Made by a program: the position numbers and the translations under genes
NCBI GenBank assembly: GCA_023053575.1
Contig: JAKZAP010000007.1
Location: 14,785,508-14,849,507, forward strand
Length of the DNA stretch: 64,000 nucleotides
Source: Branchinecta lynchi
Lineage: Eukaryota; Arthropoda; Branchiopoda; Anostraca; Branchinectidae
Reading direction: 5' to 3'
In this document: positions 44,695 to 56,147 of the stretch, piece after piece
How the letters are laid out: every line of letters begins with the position of its first letter
Numbering within the stretch: position 1 is the first letter of the stretch
Notes under the pieces: model-generated
The model's input: the letters and a program-made list of their open reading frames with translations, nothing else
What the model was told of the DNA's origin: nothing
Databases searched by the model: none

Positions 44695-45066
44695 AAGAGG
44701 TGTGAATAAGCATGTTGATGGGTCCCGACCCTCCCCCCCCCCCCCGGTTCATGGGCAGCTGTGCCCAGATTTTCTATGAGTTAAGTTCGTCTATGACAGA
44801 TCTCGAGTTCAACTCTTGTATATTGGGGGACATATATCTATGGATGAGGATTTTGGTTTAACAGCAACAAACAAGACGACGCGACGCACTTTCATCCTTA
44901 ATGAACAGTTGGAAACTGGACTGTTTTGTAATATGATCGATGATATACCGTTCTTAACGAAGTGTGACAAAGGGGGTATTAGCTTGGTATTAGGCTGCTA
45001 AGGTTTGGTTTATTGCACTTTTTATTACCTTGCTAATTGAAAAGAGGTTTGAGAGGTGGCAGACCA
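44695..45066 (+). mobile_element. Family D fragment D2
   Basis: Last tandem unit (C-run at 44731, ggttcatgggcagctg) and part of the unique right region (ggacatatatctatggatga, aagacgacgcgacgcac). It breaks off at gtggcagaccat, where D3 begins. Confidence 0.8.
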
Positions 45067-45068
45067 TT

Positions 45069-45950
45069 TTTAATGGAGTGTTCCTCGGAACAATCCACTA
45101 TTGCGAGCGCTGTAGCAGCTTTCGGCTTTCGGTTTCAGGTTTTCGGTTTTCACCGTTTTTTGCGGAGCTCATAACTCGTGAACCAGTGCAAGTGTCAAGT
45201 TCAAACTTGCTACACTTGCGGTATTGCGGTCTAGCTGTACCTGTTGGGGGTCCCACCCCCCACCCCGACCCAATTCAGGGGCAAATGGGCCCCGATTGCC
45301 CAGTGAATAACGTTCATAACTTGACCAGAACTGGACATGGGAGGATGAAATTTATGGACGTGTAGATCCTAGTGCTGGGAAACTGCGTTTGAAGTTGCAC
45401 TTCCCCCGTTCATGGGCAACTGGGCCCAGATTGGCCTAGAGTAAAGTTCGTTACCTGTGACAGGAATCAACAGGTATCAAGTTGAAACTTGGTAAGATTG
45501 TGAGCATTGGGGTCTCGTTTTACTTTCTGCGGGTCCCAAATCCCACCCCCACTTGGTCCAGGGGCAATTGGGCCCAGGTAGCACATTTTTTAATGTTTTT
45601 AACTTGACATTAACTGAGATAAGGCGATGAAATTCCTTTGTGCTTTTAGATCATAGGGGTTGGGCAGCCTTGCTAATGGAAAAGAGTTTTAAAGGGTGGG
45701 AGTGGCTGGGCAGACCATTCTGCGTTCGAAATAATGCTATTAGTGCAAGATCTTCAACATTTCTTTGGATTTATACTGGCGGTTTGTTTACATTTAAAGC
45801 TTTTAAAGTGGGATGATTACAAATTAGGTTATTTCAATACTTGTTTGGTTATTGGGGATATAAAATGTCTTGGTCTAAAGCTGTTTCTATATAAAATGTG
45901 ATACGCATTTTACTTTCACACTCCACGTCTGAGCGCTTGCGCACTTGTTC
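45069..45950 (+). mobile_element. Family D element D3
   Basis: 28-nt hairpin at 45072-45099 with one mutated end base, 40-bp module near 45171-45210, and units at about 45286, 45410 and 45551. The element then jumps to the right end (caccattc-like to ctccacgtctgagcgcttgc). The middle of the unique right region present in D1 and D2 is missing. Confidence 0.8.
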
Positions 45951-45998
45951 CTTTTACTTCAACTACGAAAAAAAATAGAAAAACGTGATTTTGGTGGT

Positions 45999-46848
45999 TT
46001 TTGGGATCCCAAAACGTAAGTGGAGGGATACCTATGACATCGCAAAAGTTGTCCGTCCGTCCGTCCGTCCGTCTGTAAGCACGATAACTCTCGAAGGGAA
46101 TAAGATATTTTGATACAACTTGGTATGAGGATTGTTTGGGTCAAGGGCAAGGTCGAGTTCGTAGATGGGCTCTGTAGACCTATATTTGGAGGTGGGGGAG
46201 GGGGTTTAATTTAAGGGACAAACAAAATATTTTTAAACAGCTAATGTGATAGTCGATTATGGGGTAAGAAAACATGCTGAGCACGATGGTGACATTCATT
46301 TTCTCGCCGGACAAGTAGTTCGTCCGGAATCCGGCAAAAACCGGAAAGTTTGTTAAAAGTAAAAGTCTCATTTGAAGTTGATTAAATGTTTGATTTAGGG
46401 GTAAGAAGACATGCTGAGCACGATGGTGAAAACCATTTTCTTTCTGGACGAGTAGTTCGTCCGGAATCCGGCAAAAACCGGAAAGTTGGTTAAAAGTAAA
46501 AGTTTCATTTGAAGTTGATTAAATGTTTGACGTAGGGGTAAGAGCATGCTGAGCATGATGGTGAAAATCATTTTGTCGCCAGACAAGCAGTTCGTCCGGA
46601 ATCCGGCCAAAACCGGAAAGTTGGTTAAAAGTAACAGTTTCATTTGAAGTTGATTAAATTTTTTATTTATGGGTAAGAAGACATGCTGAACCCGATGGTG
46701 AAAACCATTTTCTCGCCGGACAACTAGTTCGCCTGTAATCCGGCCAAAATCGAAAAATATGTTAAAAGTAAAAGTTTTATTTGAAGTTGATTAGATGATA
46801 TATTTAGGGGTAAGAAGAGACGCTGAGTCTGTATATAATGATCATTTT
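45999..46848 (+). mobile_element. Family A element A16, joined head-to-tail to A17
   Basis: Perfect start tttttgggatcccaaaacg, GTCCGTCCGTCCGTCCGTCTG, and ATAACTC module. Unit landmarks (atgctgagcacgatgg-type) at 46272, 46412, 46546, 46683 and 46818. It ends inside gatcattttt where A17 starts. Confidence 0.88.
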
Positions 46849-47880
46849 TGGGATCCCAAAACTTAAGTGGAAGGATACCTATGACATCGCAAAAGTTGTC
46901 CGTCCGTCCGTCTGTAAACACGATAACTCTCGAAGGGAATGAGATATTTTGATGAAACTTGGTATGAGGATTTTTTGAGTCAAGGGTAAGGTCGAGTTCG
47001 TAAATGGGCTCTGTAGCCCTATATTTGGGGATGGGGGAGGGGGTTCAATTTAAGGAACAAACAAAATATTTTTAAACAGCTAATGTGATAGTCGATTATG
47101 GGGTAAGAAGACATGCTGAGCACGATGGTGACAATCATTTTCTCGCCGGACAAGTAGTTCGTCCGGAATCCGGCAAAAACCGGAAAGTTTGTTAAAAGTA
47201 AAAGTTTCATTTGAAGTTGATTAAATGTTTGATTTAGGGGTAAGAAGATATGTTGAGCATGATGGTGAAAATCATTTTATCGCCGGACAAGCAGTTCGTC
47301 CGGAATCCGGCCAAAACCGGAAAGTTGGTTAAAAGTAACAGTTTCATTTGAAGTTGATTAAATGTTTGATTTATAGGTAAGAAGACATGCTGAACCCGAT
47401 GGTGAAAACCATTTTCTCGCCGGACAACTAGTTCGCCTGTAATCCGGCCAAAACTGGAAAATATGTTAAAAGTAAAAGCTTTATCTGAAGTTGATTAGAG
47501 GATATATTTAGGGGTAAGAAGAGACGCTGAGTCTGTATATAATGATCATTTTTTACCCGGACATATAATTAGTCCGGAATCCGGTTGTACCCGCATTTTT
47601 TTTAAGTCAAAAATTTTATTTAAAGTTGATTAGATTTCTTTATAGGGATAAGGAGATACGCCGGCTTCGTTTCTGAATTTTTCTTTTTTTTGCTGGACTA
47701 GTAGTTCGCTCGGAATTCGGGCGAAACCGCAAATTTGGCAGTAGTAAAGCAGGAAGTTTCGGTCAAAATCGTCAAAATGGATCGGGTTTCTCTGATGGTT
47801 AGCCTGGCGAAGACAAGACCGAATTGTCTGGATCAAATCTTAGATTTTTGGGATCCCATCGACACCTTTGGTCTTGTTTT
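46846..47880 (+). mobile_element. Family A element A17, near full length
   Basis: Starts ttttgggatcccaaaactta, GTCCGTCCGTCTG, and module. Units at 47112, 47250, 47388 and 47524, one unit fewer than A16. The right end has ACAAGACC (47813-47820) and GGTCTTGT (47870-47877) around tttttgggatcccatcgaca. Confidence 0.88.
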
Positions 47881-48011
47881 ATCCGCTATATAGTTACCCT
47901 CTAAGATGACGTACTAGGGATAAATACAGTTTCGGATATTTCGCACTTCCGTCAAACCGTCTTCAATGAAAAACAAATGACAAACAAAACTTTAAAAAGG
48001 AAAATCACGTT

Positions 48012-48960
48012 TTTAGTGGAGTGTTCCTTGGAACAATCCACTGTAGCAGCTTTCGGTTTTCGGTTTCCGGTTTTCACCGCATTTCAGGAGATCATAACTC
48101 GTGAACCAGTCCAAGTATCAGGTTCAAACTTGGTACACTAATGGCTATAAGGGTCTAGTTGGGCAAATGGGCCCAGAGTGCCCAGTGAATAATGTTCATA
48201 ACTTGACCAGAACTCGACATCGGACGATGAAATTCCTTGTACATGTAGATCCTAGGGCTCGGAAATTGATTTTGAAGTTGCACCTCCCCCAACCCCCGCA
48301 ACTGGGTCCAGATTGCCCAGGAGTATAGTTCGTTACCCGTGACAGGAATCAACAGGTATCAAGTTGAAGCTTGGTAAGTTTGTGATCATTGTGATCTCTT
48401 TCTACTTTTTGCGGTCCCAAGCCCCACCCCCACTTCGTTCAGTGGCAACTGGGCCCAGATTGTCCCTTTTGTTTTTAACTTGACAATAACTGGAGATAAG
48501 GCGATAAAAGTCCTTTGTGCTTTTGGATCATAGGGGTTGGGGATAGATATCTGGAATTGAATCACCCCCACCCTCCCTCCCCGTTCATGGGCAAGTGGGC
48601 CCAAATTGCCCATGAAAAAAGTGTTTGACCCGTGACTGGAATCAAACTCTAAGCTGGCATACTTGAGAAAAAGAGGTGTAAATGCACATTTTGATGGGTC
48701 CCGACCCCCCCCCCCTCTAGTTCATGGGCAGCTGGGCCCAGATTTCCCATGAGTTAAGTTCGTCTGTGACAGGTCATAAGTCCAACTCTTGTATATTTGT
48801 GGAGATATATCTATGGATGAGGATTAAACAGCAACAAATAAGACGACGCGACGTACGTTAATCTTTCATGAACAGTTGGAAACTGGACTATTTTGTCATA
48901 TGATGGATGATGATAGATGGCTCGACTTCTGCTGCGACTTTGTCAATTTAGTATCTTCGC
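48012..48960 (+). mobile_element. Family D element D4
   Basis: 28-nt hairpin at 48015-48042, ataactcgtgaaccag module near 48094, units with gggcaaatgggcccagag, gggcaagtgggcccaaat and gggcagctgggcccagat. The right region (gatatatctatggatgagga, aagacgacgcgacgtac) stops near 48900-48960. Confidence 0.8.
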
Positions 48961-49007
48961 ATTCTGTGTTAGGGAAGAAGATAAAGAAGAAAATTTCAAC
49001 ATCTCAT

Positions 49008-49756
49008 TGGGGCTCTGTAGTCCTAAATGTAGGGGGGGGGGGGAGGGGGCTCAAATTAAGGGACAAACACACTATTTTTAAACAGCTAATGTGATAGTCG
49101 ATAATGGGGTAAGAAGACATGCTGAACACGATGGTGAAAACCATTTTCTTGCCGGGCAAGTAGTTCGTCCAGAATCCGAGAAAAATCGGAAAGTTGGTTA
49201 AAAGTAAAAGTTTCATTTGAAGTTGATTAAATGTTCGATTTAAGGGTAAGAAGACATTGTGAACACTTATGTGAAAAGCATTTTCTACCCGGACAACTAG
49301 TTCGCCCGGAATCCGGTCAGAACCGGAAAATTTGTTAAAAGCAAAACTAGATGACAGATTTAGGGGTAAGAAGAAACGTTGATATAGGCGCTGTATATGA
49401 CAATCATTTTTTACCCGGACTTATAATTCGTCCCGAATCCGGTTGTAACCGGAATTTCTTGTATACGTTAAAGTTTTATCTGAAACTGATTAGATGTTTT
49501 TCATAGGGATTACGAGATACGCTGAGTTCATTTCTGAATTTTCTTTTTTTGCTTTTTTTGCTCGGAATTCGGCCGAAACCAGAAATTTGGCAGAAGTAAA
49601 TCAGGAAGTTTCGGTCAGTATCATCAAAATAGATATGGCTTATATAGGTTATCAGAACTTGGTTTTCTCTGATGATTAGCCTGGCGAAGACAAGACCCAG
49701 TTGTCTGGATCAAATGTTAGATTTTTGGGATCCCATCGAAATCTTTGGTCTTGTTC
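49008..49756 (+). mobile_element. Family A element A18, 5' truncated
   Basis: Begins at tctgtagtcctaaatgtagg with a G-run. CCGG units follow near 49165, 49300 and 49430. The right end cccagttgtctggatcaaat and tttttgggatcccatcgaaa is complete. Confidence 0.83.
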
Positions 49757-50143
49757 TATTTGAGCCATATGTTGGCAAACCGCCGTCTTCTTGGTCGAAG
49801 GTGCTGTTTTGAGTTTTAGTTGGGATCCGAAAACGTAAGTGGAGGCATACCTATGACGTCGGAAAAGTTGTCCGTCTGTCCGTCCGTCTTTGAGCACGAT
49901 AACTCTCGAAGGGAATGATATATTTTGGTGAAACATGGTGTGAGGGTTCTTTGGGTCAAGAGTAGGGTCGAGCTCTGTAGCCCTATATTTAGGGGGAGGG
50001 GGTCAAATTAAGGGGCAAACAAACTATATTTTTAAACAGCTAATGTGATAGTCGATTACGGGGTAAGAAGACATGCTGAACACGATGAAAACCATTTTCT
50101 CGTCGGACAAGTAGTTCGTCCCGAATCCGACATAAACCGGAAA

Positions 50144-50230
50144 AACATTCTTTGAGCCCATGCTGACTTTGAAACATATATTCAAACAATGTTTATAACG
50201 AATATACGTCAGCTTGTTTGTATATAGGCT
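50144..50230 (-). mobile_element. Element E6, terminal fragment
   Basis: ttctttgagcccatgctgac and aaacatatattcaaacaatg followed by aatatacgtcagc is the 3' tail and right arm of E5 read in reverse. The ribozyme centre is absent. Confidence 0.7.
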
Positions 50231-50349
50231 ATATAAAAACCGGAAAGTTGGTTAAAAGTGAAAGATGTATTTGAAGTTTATTAGATGTTCGATTTAGGCG
50301 TAAAAAGACATGGTGAACACGATGATGAAAACTACTTTTTTGCCGGACA

Positions 50350-50640
50350 GTTCAATCAGAGCCATCTTCGTGGTCATTCACTGAAGTTGAAGGGACAGCG
50401 ATTTGTCAAAGACATTGGTCGCTGGACGTTCCAGAACCGAATAGTGGAAGAATGGAATGCTTTGCCGGAAGAGGTCATCAGTTCCCCGTCCATTGACACT
50501 TTCAAATCCAGGCTCGACAGCTACTATGGCCTAAGGGCATTTAGCCCAGAAATGTTTAGAAGAGAAATTTAGTTTATAATTTGTTGTTCATTTTTGTAGA
50601 GGCCATGTGCATTATTTTTGCATTATATTATTATTATTAA
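50350..50640 (+). pseudogene. LINE C-terminal remnant, LINE3
   Basis: Encodes RGHSLKLKGQRFVKDIGRW, then QNRIVEEWNALPEEVISSPS and DTFKSRLDSYY, with a stop at about 50570. RGH..KL...R......F..R.V..WN.LP..V..A.S...FK.RLD is the typical C-terminus of CR1/Jockey-type LINE ORF2 in marine invertebrates. About 70 codons survive and end in an (ATT)n tail. It sits inside an A19 unit between tgccggaca and gcagttcgtc. Confidence 0.75.
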
Positions 50641-51262
50641 GCAGTTCGTCTGGAATCCGGCAAAAGCCGGAAAGTTGGTTGAAAGCAGTAAAAGTTTTAT
50701 TTGAAGTTTATTAGATGTTCGATTCAAAGGTAAGAAGACACACTGAACACTTATATGAAAAGCATTTTCCACGCAGACAACGAATTCGCCCGGAATCCAG
50801 CCATAACCGGAAAATTTGTTAAAAGCAAAAGTTGTATTTGAAGTTGACTAGATAACACAGTTAGGGCTAAGAAGAGACGCTGAGTCTGTATATCACAATC
50901 ATTTTTTACCCGGACATATAATTCGTCCGGAATCCGGTTGAAACCGGAATTTTTTTATAAGTTAAAGTTTTATTCGAAGTTGATTGGATGTTCTTTATGG
51001 ATAAGGAAGTACGCTGAATTCGTTTCTAAGTTTTCTTTTTTGCTGGACAAGTAGTTCGCTCAGAATTCGGCCGAAACCGAAAATTTGGCAGAAGTAAAGC
51101 AGGAAGTTTCGGTCATTGTCTTCAAAATAGATATGGCTTACAGAGGTATATCTGGACTTAATTTTCTCAGATGATTAGCCTGGCGAAGAATGGATCTGGT
51201 GAAGACAAGACCCAATTATCTGGATCAAAGATTAGATTTTTGGGGTCCCATCGAAACCTTGT

Positions 51263-51540
51263 TGTTTAGGAATTTCACTTCCTGACAAATTGAAATTTGA
51301 TCGGAACTTATTTAACTTGCCAAATTTAGGCTAACTAAATTGAACGTGTTAGCAAAACAGATTGAAGTAATGTCATATTCAGTATTTTCTTCCACGAAGT
51401 GGTTACTAGTGTTATAGCTGACATAACATTTCCTGATGGCCCTGGATAACTGTTGTGTGTCTAAGATCAAGAATATCTGACTTTAATTAGTCAGCTAAAA
51501 AAAAATCCTATATTTTTGAAAAAAATGGTGTCAGGGTAGA
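51263..51540. other. Unassigned DNA
   Basis: Nothing recognised. Confidence 0.3.
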
Positions 51541-51548
51541 ATACTCCT

Positions 51549-51755
51549 TGAGCCCAAGCTGACTTTGAAACATATATTCAAACAGTGCATAAAACGGATC
51601 AGCTACGATGTTTTGGCAGCGATGTTTCGGCCCTTCTCGGAAAGGGTCCTCGTCAGGCTAGAGACCCCTTGCCAGTGAAGGCAGAAATATCGCTGCCAAA
51701 GCATCGTCGCTGACCTATCAGTTTTATGCAATATTTGAACATACGTCAAGGTTAT
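51549..51755 (-). mobile_element. Element E7, palindromic, with intact hammerhead core
   Basis: cttgagcccaagctgacttt and aaacatatattcaaacagtg mark the tail in reverse. Two inverted half-copies of the centre meet near 51657. The minus-strand one is complete. The plus-strand one (gaaatatcgctgcc at 51686) lacks CTGACGA. It ends cagttttatgcaatatttga. Confidence 0.75.
51615..51662 (-). ncRNA. Candidate minimal hammerhead ribozyme (E7)
   Basis: Minus strand: CTGACGA at 51656-51650, stem II with GGACCCTT and AAGGGCC (seven pairs, one bulged A), GAAA at 51628-51625, then CAT and C17, with GCTG against AGCC/CAGC-type stem I (three to four pairs). Helix III would be ACAU, with one A-C mismatch, weaker than the AUAU of other copies. 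Confidence 0.5.
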
Positions 51756-51760
51756 TCGTC

Positions 51761-52019
51761 GTACACCGGTAAAATCATTTGCTTCCCTGCTTTTGGATTG
51801 ATGTGATACAACCCAGCTTCCACAAGATCGAATAACTTCCGGACATTATAAGTATTTGCAAGGGCTGTATATATTGTGTAGCATACTGTTTCTAATATGT
51901 TTTGACGTTACTCTACTGTGCATGTATGCCCACAGTTAATATACTTTGTGTCCGTAGCTTTTAGTTAAGATTTGCAGATTCGTCGTTTTGACAATTTTTT
52001 TATCGTAAACGGCGACTTT
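51761..52019. other. Unassigned DNA
   Basis: Nothing recognised. Confidence 0.3.
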
Positions 52020-52027
52020 GGTACTCA

Positions 52028-52110
52028 ATCGTGCACACATCGGGCACAGTTGGGCACAGTCGGGCACAAGTTGGGCATAGTCGGGCACCCTCAATTTTCG
52101 GGCACACCTG
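52028..52110 (-). repeat. 10-11-bp minisatellite
   Basis: Six to seven units of GGGCACAGTT / GGGCACAGTC lie at 52039-52105. The minus frame encodes alternating PDCAQL-like repeats, which are not a gene. Confidence 0.75.
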
Positions 52111-52920
52111 TACCCGAATTTTAGGAGTTGGTAACCCCTCGTTTGTATCAAGCGGAAAGTAAAGCTTGGAGTAGGATTACTACGTCCAGGTGTTGATACG
52201 TTCGTTTAACTGAAAAGCCAGCTTATTTTTGGATCTTTCAACTGAATAAGCTGCAATTTTTTGGATCGTGTTAAGGGATATTTTTATTTTTCACTATTTG
52301 CTCTAGAATGACGTCAGAATATCTAAGGTCGTCCTCACAACGCAAATTTCTACAATGACACAGAAAAATTGAAGCTCAATACATACGCGACGTTTCGGTG
52401 GCCAGTGATCATTTATTGAACATTTATTTTCCGTAAATTGTTTTCGTCGAGCAAACAACACAGGTACAAGCGCATAGAGCACACACATCAGACAAGGAAA
52501 TTCTACTATTTGAAAATAGATTATTCGTGAATAGCGGAGCAACGAGGTAACGCATTTTCGCCAGGTTTTCAAGCTTCTTTAAAGTTTAACTGAACAGGCA
52601 ACTTATTTTTACATCTTAGATTCAAATACATTGAATTATTACAACACCTATTGGGGATTTTCATTCTGTCCACAGTAGTCTTCAGTAGGGACGTTGGGAA
52701 TGTGGACGCTTTCCCATGGTGAATCCGTCCACAATTCGCCCGCGAAAATCACTAAACTATCACTATCACTAGCTAGCACTAGTTTTTGGCACTGCAGACT
52801 GCAGACACTTCTTTGTTTATTTGATACACAATTTATTTACTCGTTTGCTGCTGGTATTGTTGCCAAATGTTCCAGGCACCATAGAGATATCACAAAAACG
52901 GGAAGAGCGGCAAGCACAAT
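52111..52920. repeat. Unassigned DNA with diverged copies of repeat H
   Basis: Around 52470-52600 the text ctatttgaaaatagattatt, cgtgaatagcgg and gaggtaacgcattttcgcca matches the reverse complement of 41695-41765. The rest has no recognised content. Confidence 0.45.
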
Positions 52921-53110
52921 GGGATAATCGATTATTTGGAAATATCAGAAAAACAAACTAACGCTTTTTCATCGGGTTTTCAAGATTACTTAAGCGAACA
53001 AGTGATGGGTAACTAGACTGTAGTATCCTAGCCCTTTTCGGTTAAACTTTAAGTGAACAAGTGATGGGTAACTAGATTGTCCTATCTAAGACCTTTTCAG
53101 TTAAGCTTTA
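52921..53110 (+). repeat. Dispersed repeat H with 60-bp tandem duplication
   Basis: gaacaagtgatgggtaacta occurs at 52996 and 53055, each followed by ctagNttgt and cctttTcggttaaactttaa-like text. The copy at 41.6 kb has only one unit. Confidence 0.75.
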
Positions 53111-53420
53111 AAGCACGTCTCGCACTATTTACTGTTTATTTTCCAATATTCAAAACTATCTGGATACTGCAAAACTAAGGTCTACTTTTACCAAATTATC
53201 CACGGCTTTCGCTGTAAAACTTGGCAAAATTTAGAAAACCGGTTTTACGCATCTATATGATACTCGAACAGTCGTCGGGAGCACGATGCGCATGGAAACT
53301 AGTGAATCATGGCAAGTGGAAAGATTAGTGAGGTGTCGTTAACGGGTTCAGAATGTACGTCGGTTTAAGAATCAAGGAATACAGCCGCGGAAGTAGGTTA
53401 CATTGGCATTATGGGCACGA
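53111..53420 (+). repeat. Dispersed repeat N, copy 1
   Basis: Aligns with 63018-63390: aaagcacRYcRcgcactaYt, gaatgctgcaaaactaag, accaaattatccRcggcttt, ggttttacgca, and gtNgggagcaYaatgc in the same order. Length is about 300 bp; no coding potential. Confidence 0.75.
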
Positions 53421-54434
53421 TGGGTCCTTTAAGGTTAATTGTGACCCGGCGAATCAAGTTCGACCGTATATCCCAGGTTTTTACAACAATCGCCAAATCC
53501 AGATGTTCTAATACAGTTCGAGAAAGATTTCCCGTACAGGGAAAGGGGTTGAAAATCCGTTTAGAATATTTCACTGCTTTTACAAAACATCACTTCTTCT
53601 TCTTCTATATTCACTTAAATACGTCACCCACTACAGCAAGCGACGTGTGTTCCGACCTTCCTAGAAACCAAGTGTACGACGTGTGATGCAATTGCTCAGC
53701 CTGCGCGTCGTCCAGAAATACCAAAACATAACTAAACAATTTCCCCCAAAATAAAACAAGACAATAACTTTAGATCTGGGAAGTAAAGATCAGACCTGCG
53801 ACATAAACTTATGGGAATCGGGAATCGTGGAAAGTGAGACGGAACGGAATCTCACTCCGCCTAAATCGGATGCTGAAAGACAGGAACGCCAAAAATCCAG
53901 CGGGAATTTTCGAGTCACAGAAACAAACCAGCTAAAGATCCAGATTCTACTAAATGAACTATGTTAATTAAGTGGCGTTAGATCGGCTTGGAAAGTATTT
54001 AGTGGAACTCGTAAACCCAACCAAACAACAAAAACAAAGAGAGATCCGGCAAAAAAGTCCGCGGAAAGAGGAATGATAGGATTTTGTTCCAGCATGATTC
54101 GTAATAAGCAAGAAATACATTATTATTGTTAGTACTACAGCTTTTCCCTTGAAGGGACAAGAAACACAAGACATTATACTGGAGCAAATATAAGTTTTTC
54201 AAGTTTTATCTTAACCTCACCAAAACAACTCGCGCGGTTAGATCCAATAAATGGGCAACTTATGTCCAGCTGAACATTGACAAAGCGGGGTAGTGGGATA
54301 ATCGATCCGTAGTCAGTTACAATCAAACCATTACCCATCTTTGTAGGCCTAACCTACAACTTTGTGAAACTACGAAATTTAAGTTCCTCTCCAATCTGTG
54401 CCCAGTTAGCAAAGAACCGGGAGTGAGGGGGGGG
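53421..54434. other. Unassigned, apparently unique DNA
   Basis: No dispersed family or credible gene. Confidence 0.4.
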
Positions 54435-54807
54435 GGGCTCCAAAATACGCTTCTATTCCGTATGGACTGTAACAAGAATTACAAAAACTAAACTCACTGG
54501 GGAACGTGGGCCCAGTAGCCCATGAACGTGGAGGTTGTGGAAGTGCATTTTAATATTGACATATACAATGATTGGTAGCCCAAGTACTCGAAAAGCTCAC
54601 CGGTATGCTGTGACTTATATCCGTTGTCAGATCACTGGGCAATCTGGGCCCAGTTGCCCTTGAACAGGGAGGATGTGGGACCCTAAAATGTACATATAGA
54701 CCCCAATTCCCACAAGTATAATACTTGTCAAAGTTCACGAGTAGTGAACTCCAAAAAAAACACAGATGAAAACCGGATAGAGCGGCTGCAAGAGCCTGCA
54801 CTCCACT
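54435..54807 (-). mobile_element. Family D element D5, diverged
   Basis: Minus strand starts agtggagtgcaggctcttgc (decayed hairpin), has actcgtgaactttgac and cttgtgggaattggggtct, then two units with gggcaactgggcccagat. It is the most diverged D copy. The 147-codon frame overlapping it is repeat-derived. Confidence 0.65.
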
Positions 54808-54939
54808 GAAAAGAGCTGAAAGCCATGCATGAAAGTCCATACAGGAATTTCGCGAGGGACATCTGCAACCGGTCCTCAGAAGCCTGACAGAGTGGTAAAC
54901 TTTAAAGCAGATGACAATTTTGTCTAACAAATGTGATTC

Positions 54940-55165
54940 TGGTCCTATGTCATCTGCATTCCTATTTATACCACCGGAATTTCCAAGATCCACAAATTCG
55001 GATTCCCCCCATCAGATTGTTGAATCAGGAAAACGAACCCCGGAAAAAGAGCGAGTCGTATCTGTTTCCTAAAATGCTTGCACGTTTCATGTTCCTACTC
55101 AATCTGGAAAAAATATGTCACCAGACCGACCGACAGAAAAGCCATCGCTGTCCGACATGTGACAT
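54940..55165 (-). mobile_element. Family B relic
   Basis: ccaccggaatttcc, ggattccccccatcag, cacgtttcatgttcctac, then accagaccgaccgacagaaa and gccatcgctgtccgacatgt resemble the last two units and end of B. The terminal hairpin is decayed. Confidence 0.5.
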
Positions 55166-55733
55166 AAAATGTTATTATAAAAGTTGGTAATCAAACGCGC
55201 TTTTGCCAGTCACGCAACGCAAACTTTGCCAACAACCCTTTCACACATAAGGACATGAGAAGCCAGAGAGAAGTCTCGACAGAGTCGACAAGCGCTGACA
55301 AGAAAATCACTACTTTAACTTGGAACGTCTATTATTTTGGAAAACGACATTTCTGAGTTATTTCATCGTGAAAATATCATTTCTAGTAAGAGGGAACTTT
55401 AAGCAATGTGACAGAACAACGATTGCGGTGGAACGACGGCCTTCTTACACCGGAGACTCTCAGGAATCTCTGGGAGCAGGCATTCTCGTAGTTTACATTC
55501 CCCAGTCGAATTCCCGGTTTGGTTAGAGATCCGATACTCGTGTTATTGTTCCGCGTAAGCTCTTCACGCGACGTGTTTATTTTTGACAAGAAGAAACTGG
55601 GCTCTGCCAGACTCGTTATGTGGTTTTCGCAACATTAATTCAGAAAACTGATAGAGCATTCACGGTCCGTTCTGGAGAACGTGAGTTATGCTCCCCGGGA
55701 ACGACCGTTGTTGACAAAGCTTCCATGGTGACA
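55166..55733. other. Unassigned DNA
   Basis: No dispersed repeat or gene recognised. Confidence 0.35.
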
Positions 55734-55741
55734 GCTAGCTC

Positions 55742-56113
55742 TAGTGTTAGGCGGTATTCGATATCGATAACGATATATCGATATGTCGGACCAAATATCG
55801 ATAACGAATATCGAAACGTAAATATCGATATCGAAAACGATATCTGTTCATTTATAATCATTGTAAGTAATCCAATATAAGTTACATTTATATATCCGAA
55901 ATTGGAGCAATATGTTTTTCGTAATTCAGTTTTTATTTATCCGAAGAATGACCTAATGCAAGATGCTTTTTTTATCACAATTTTGCTCTTAAATTTTGGT
56001 GAAACGAGACGTGTACTGTAGCGAAACATGGTACGGAAATATCGATATCGATTCTCGAATATTGACACTGAAAATATCGATATATCTTAAAATCCAAATA
56101 CCGCCCAACACTA
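55742..56113. mobile_element. hAT-like MITE 1
   Basis: Ends TAGTGTTAGGCGGTATT and (reverse) TAGTGTTGGGCGGTATT. It is flanked by GCTAGCTC / GCTAGCTT, an 8-bp duplication with one mismatch, as for hAT transposons. Both subterminal regions hold ATATCGAT-rich repeats. Confidence 0.8.
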
Positions 56114-56147
56114 GCTAGCTTGAACTCACCTCTTTTCACTAAGAGAC

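Larger units (their letters stand above)
49815..51262 (+). mobile_element. Family A element A19, carrying two insertions
   Basis: Starts tagttgggatccgaaaacg, GTCCGTCTGTCCGTCCGTC, and module. Units are present from 50060 onward. It is interrupted by E6 (about 50144-50230) and LINE3 (50350-50640). The end cccaattatctggatcaaag with tttttggggtcccatcgaaa is intact. Confidence 0.83.

Noticed and set aside
54550..54993. 147-codon frame on the minus strand
   Set aside because: Its 3' half is family D5 and the 5' half has no similarity to a known family.
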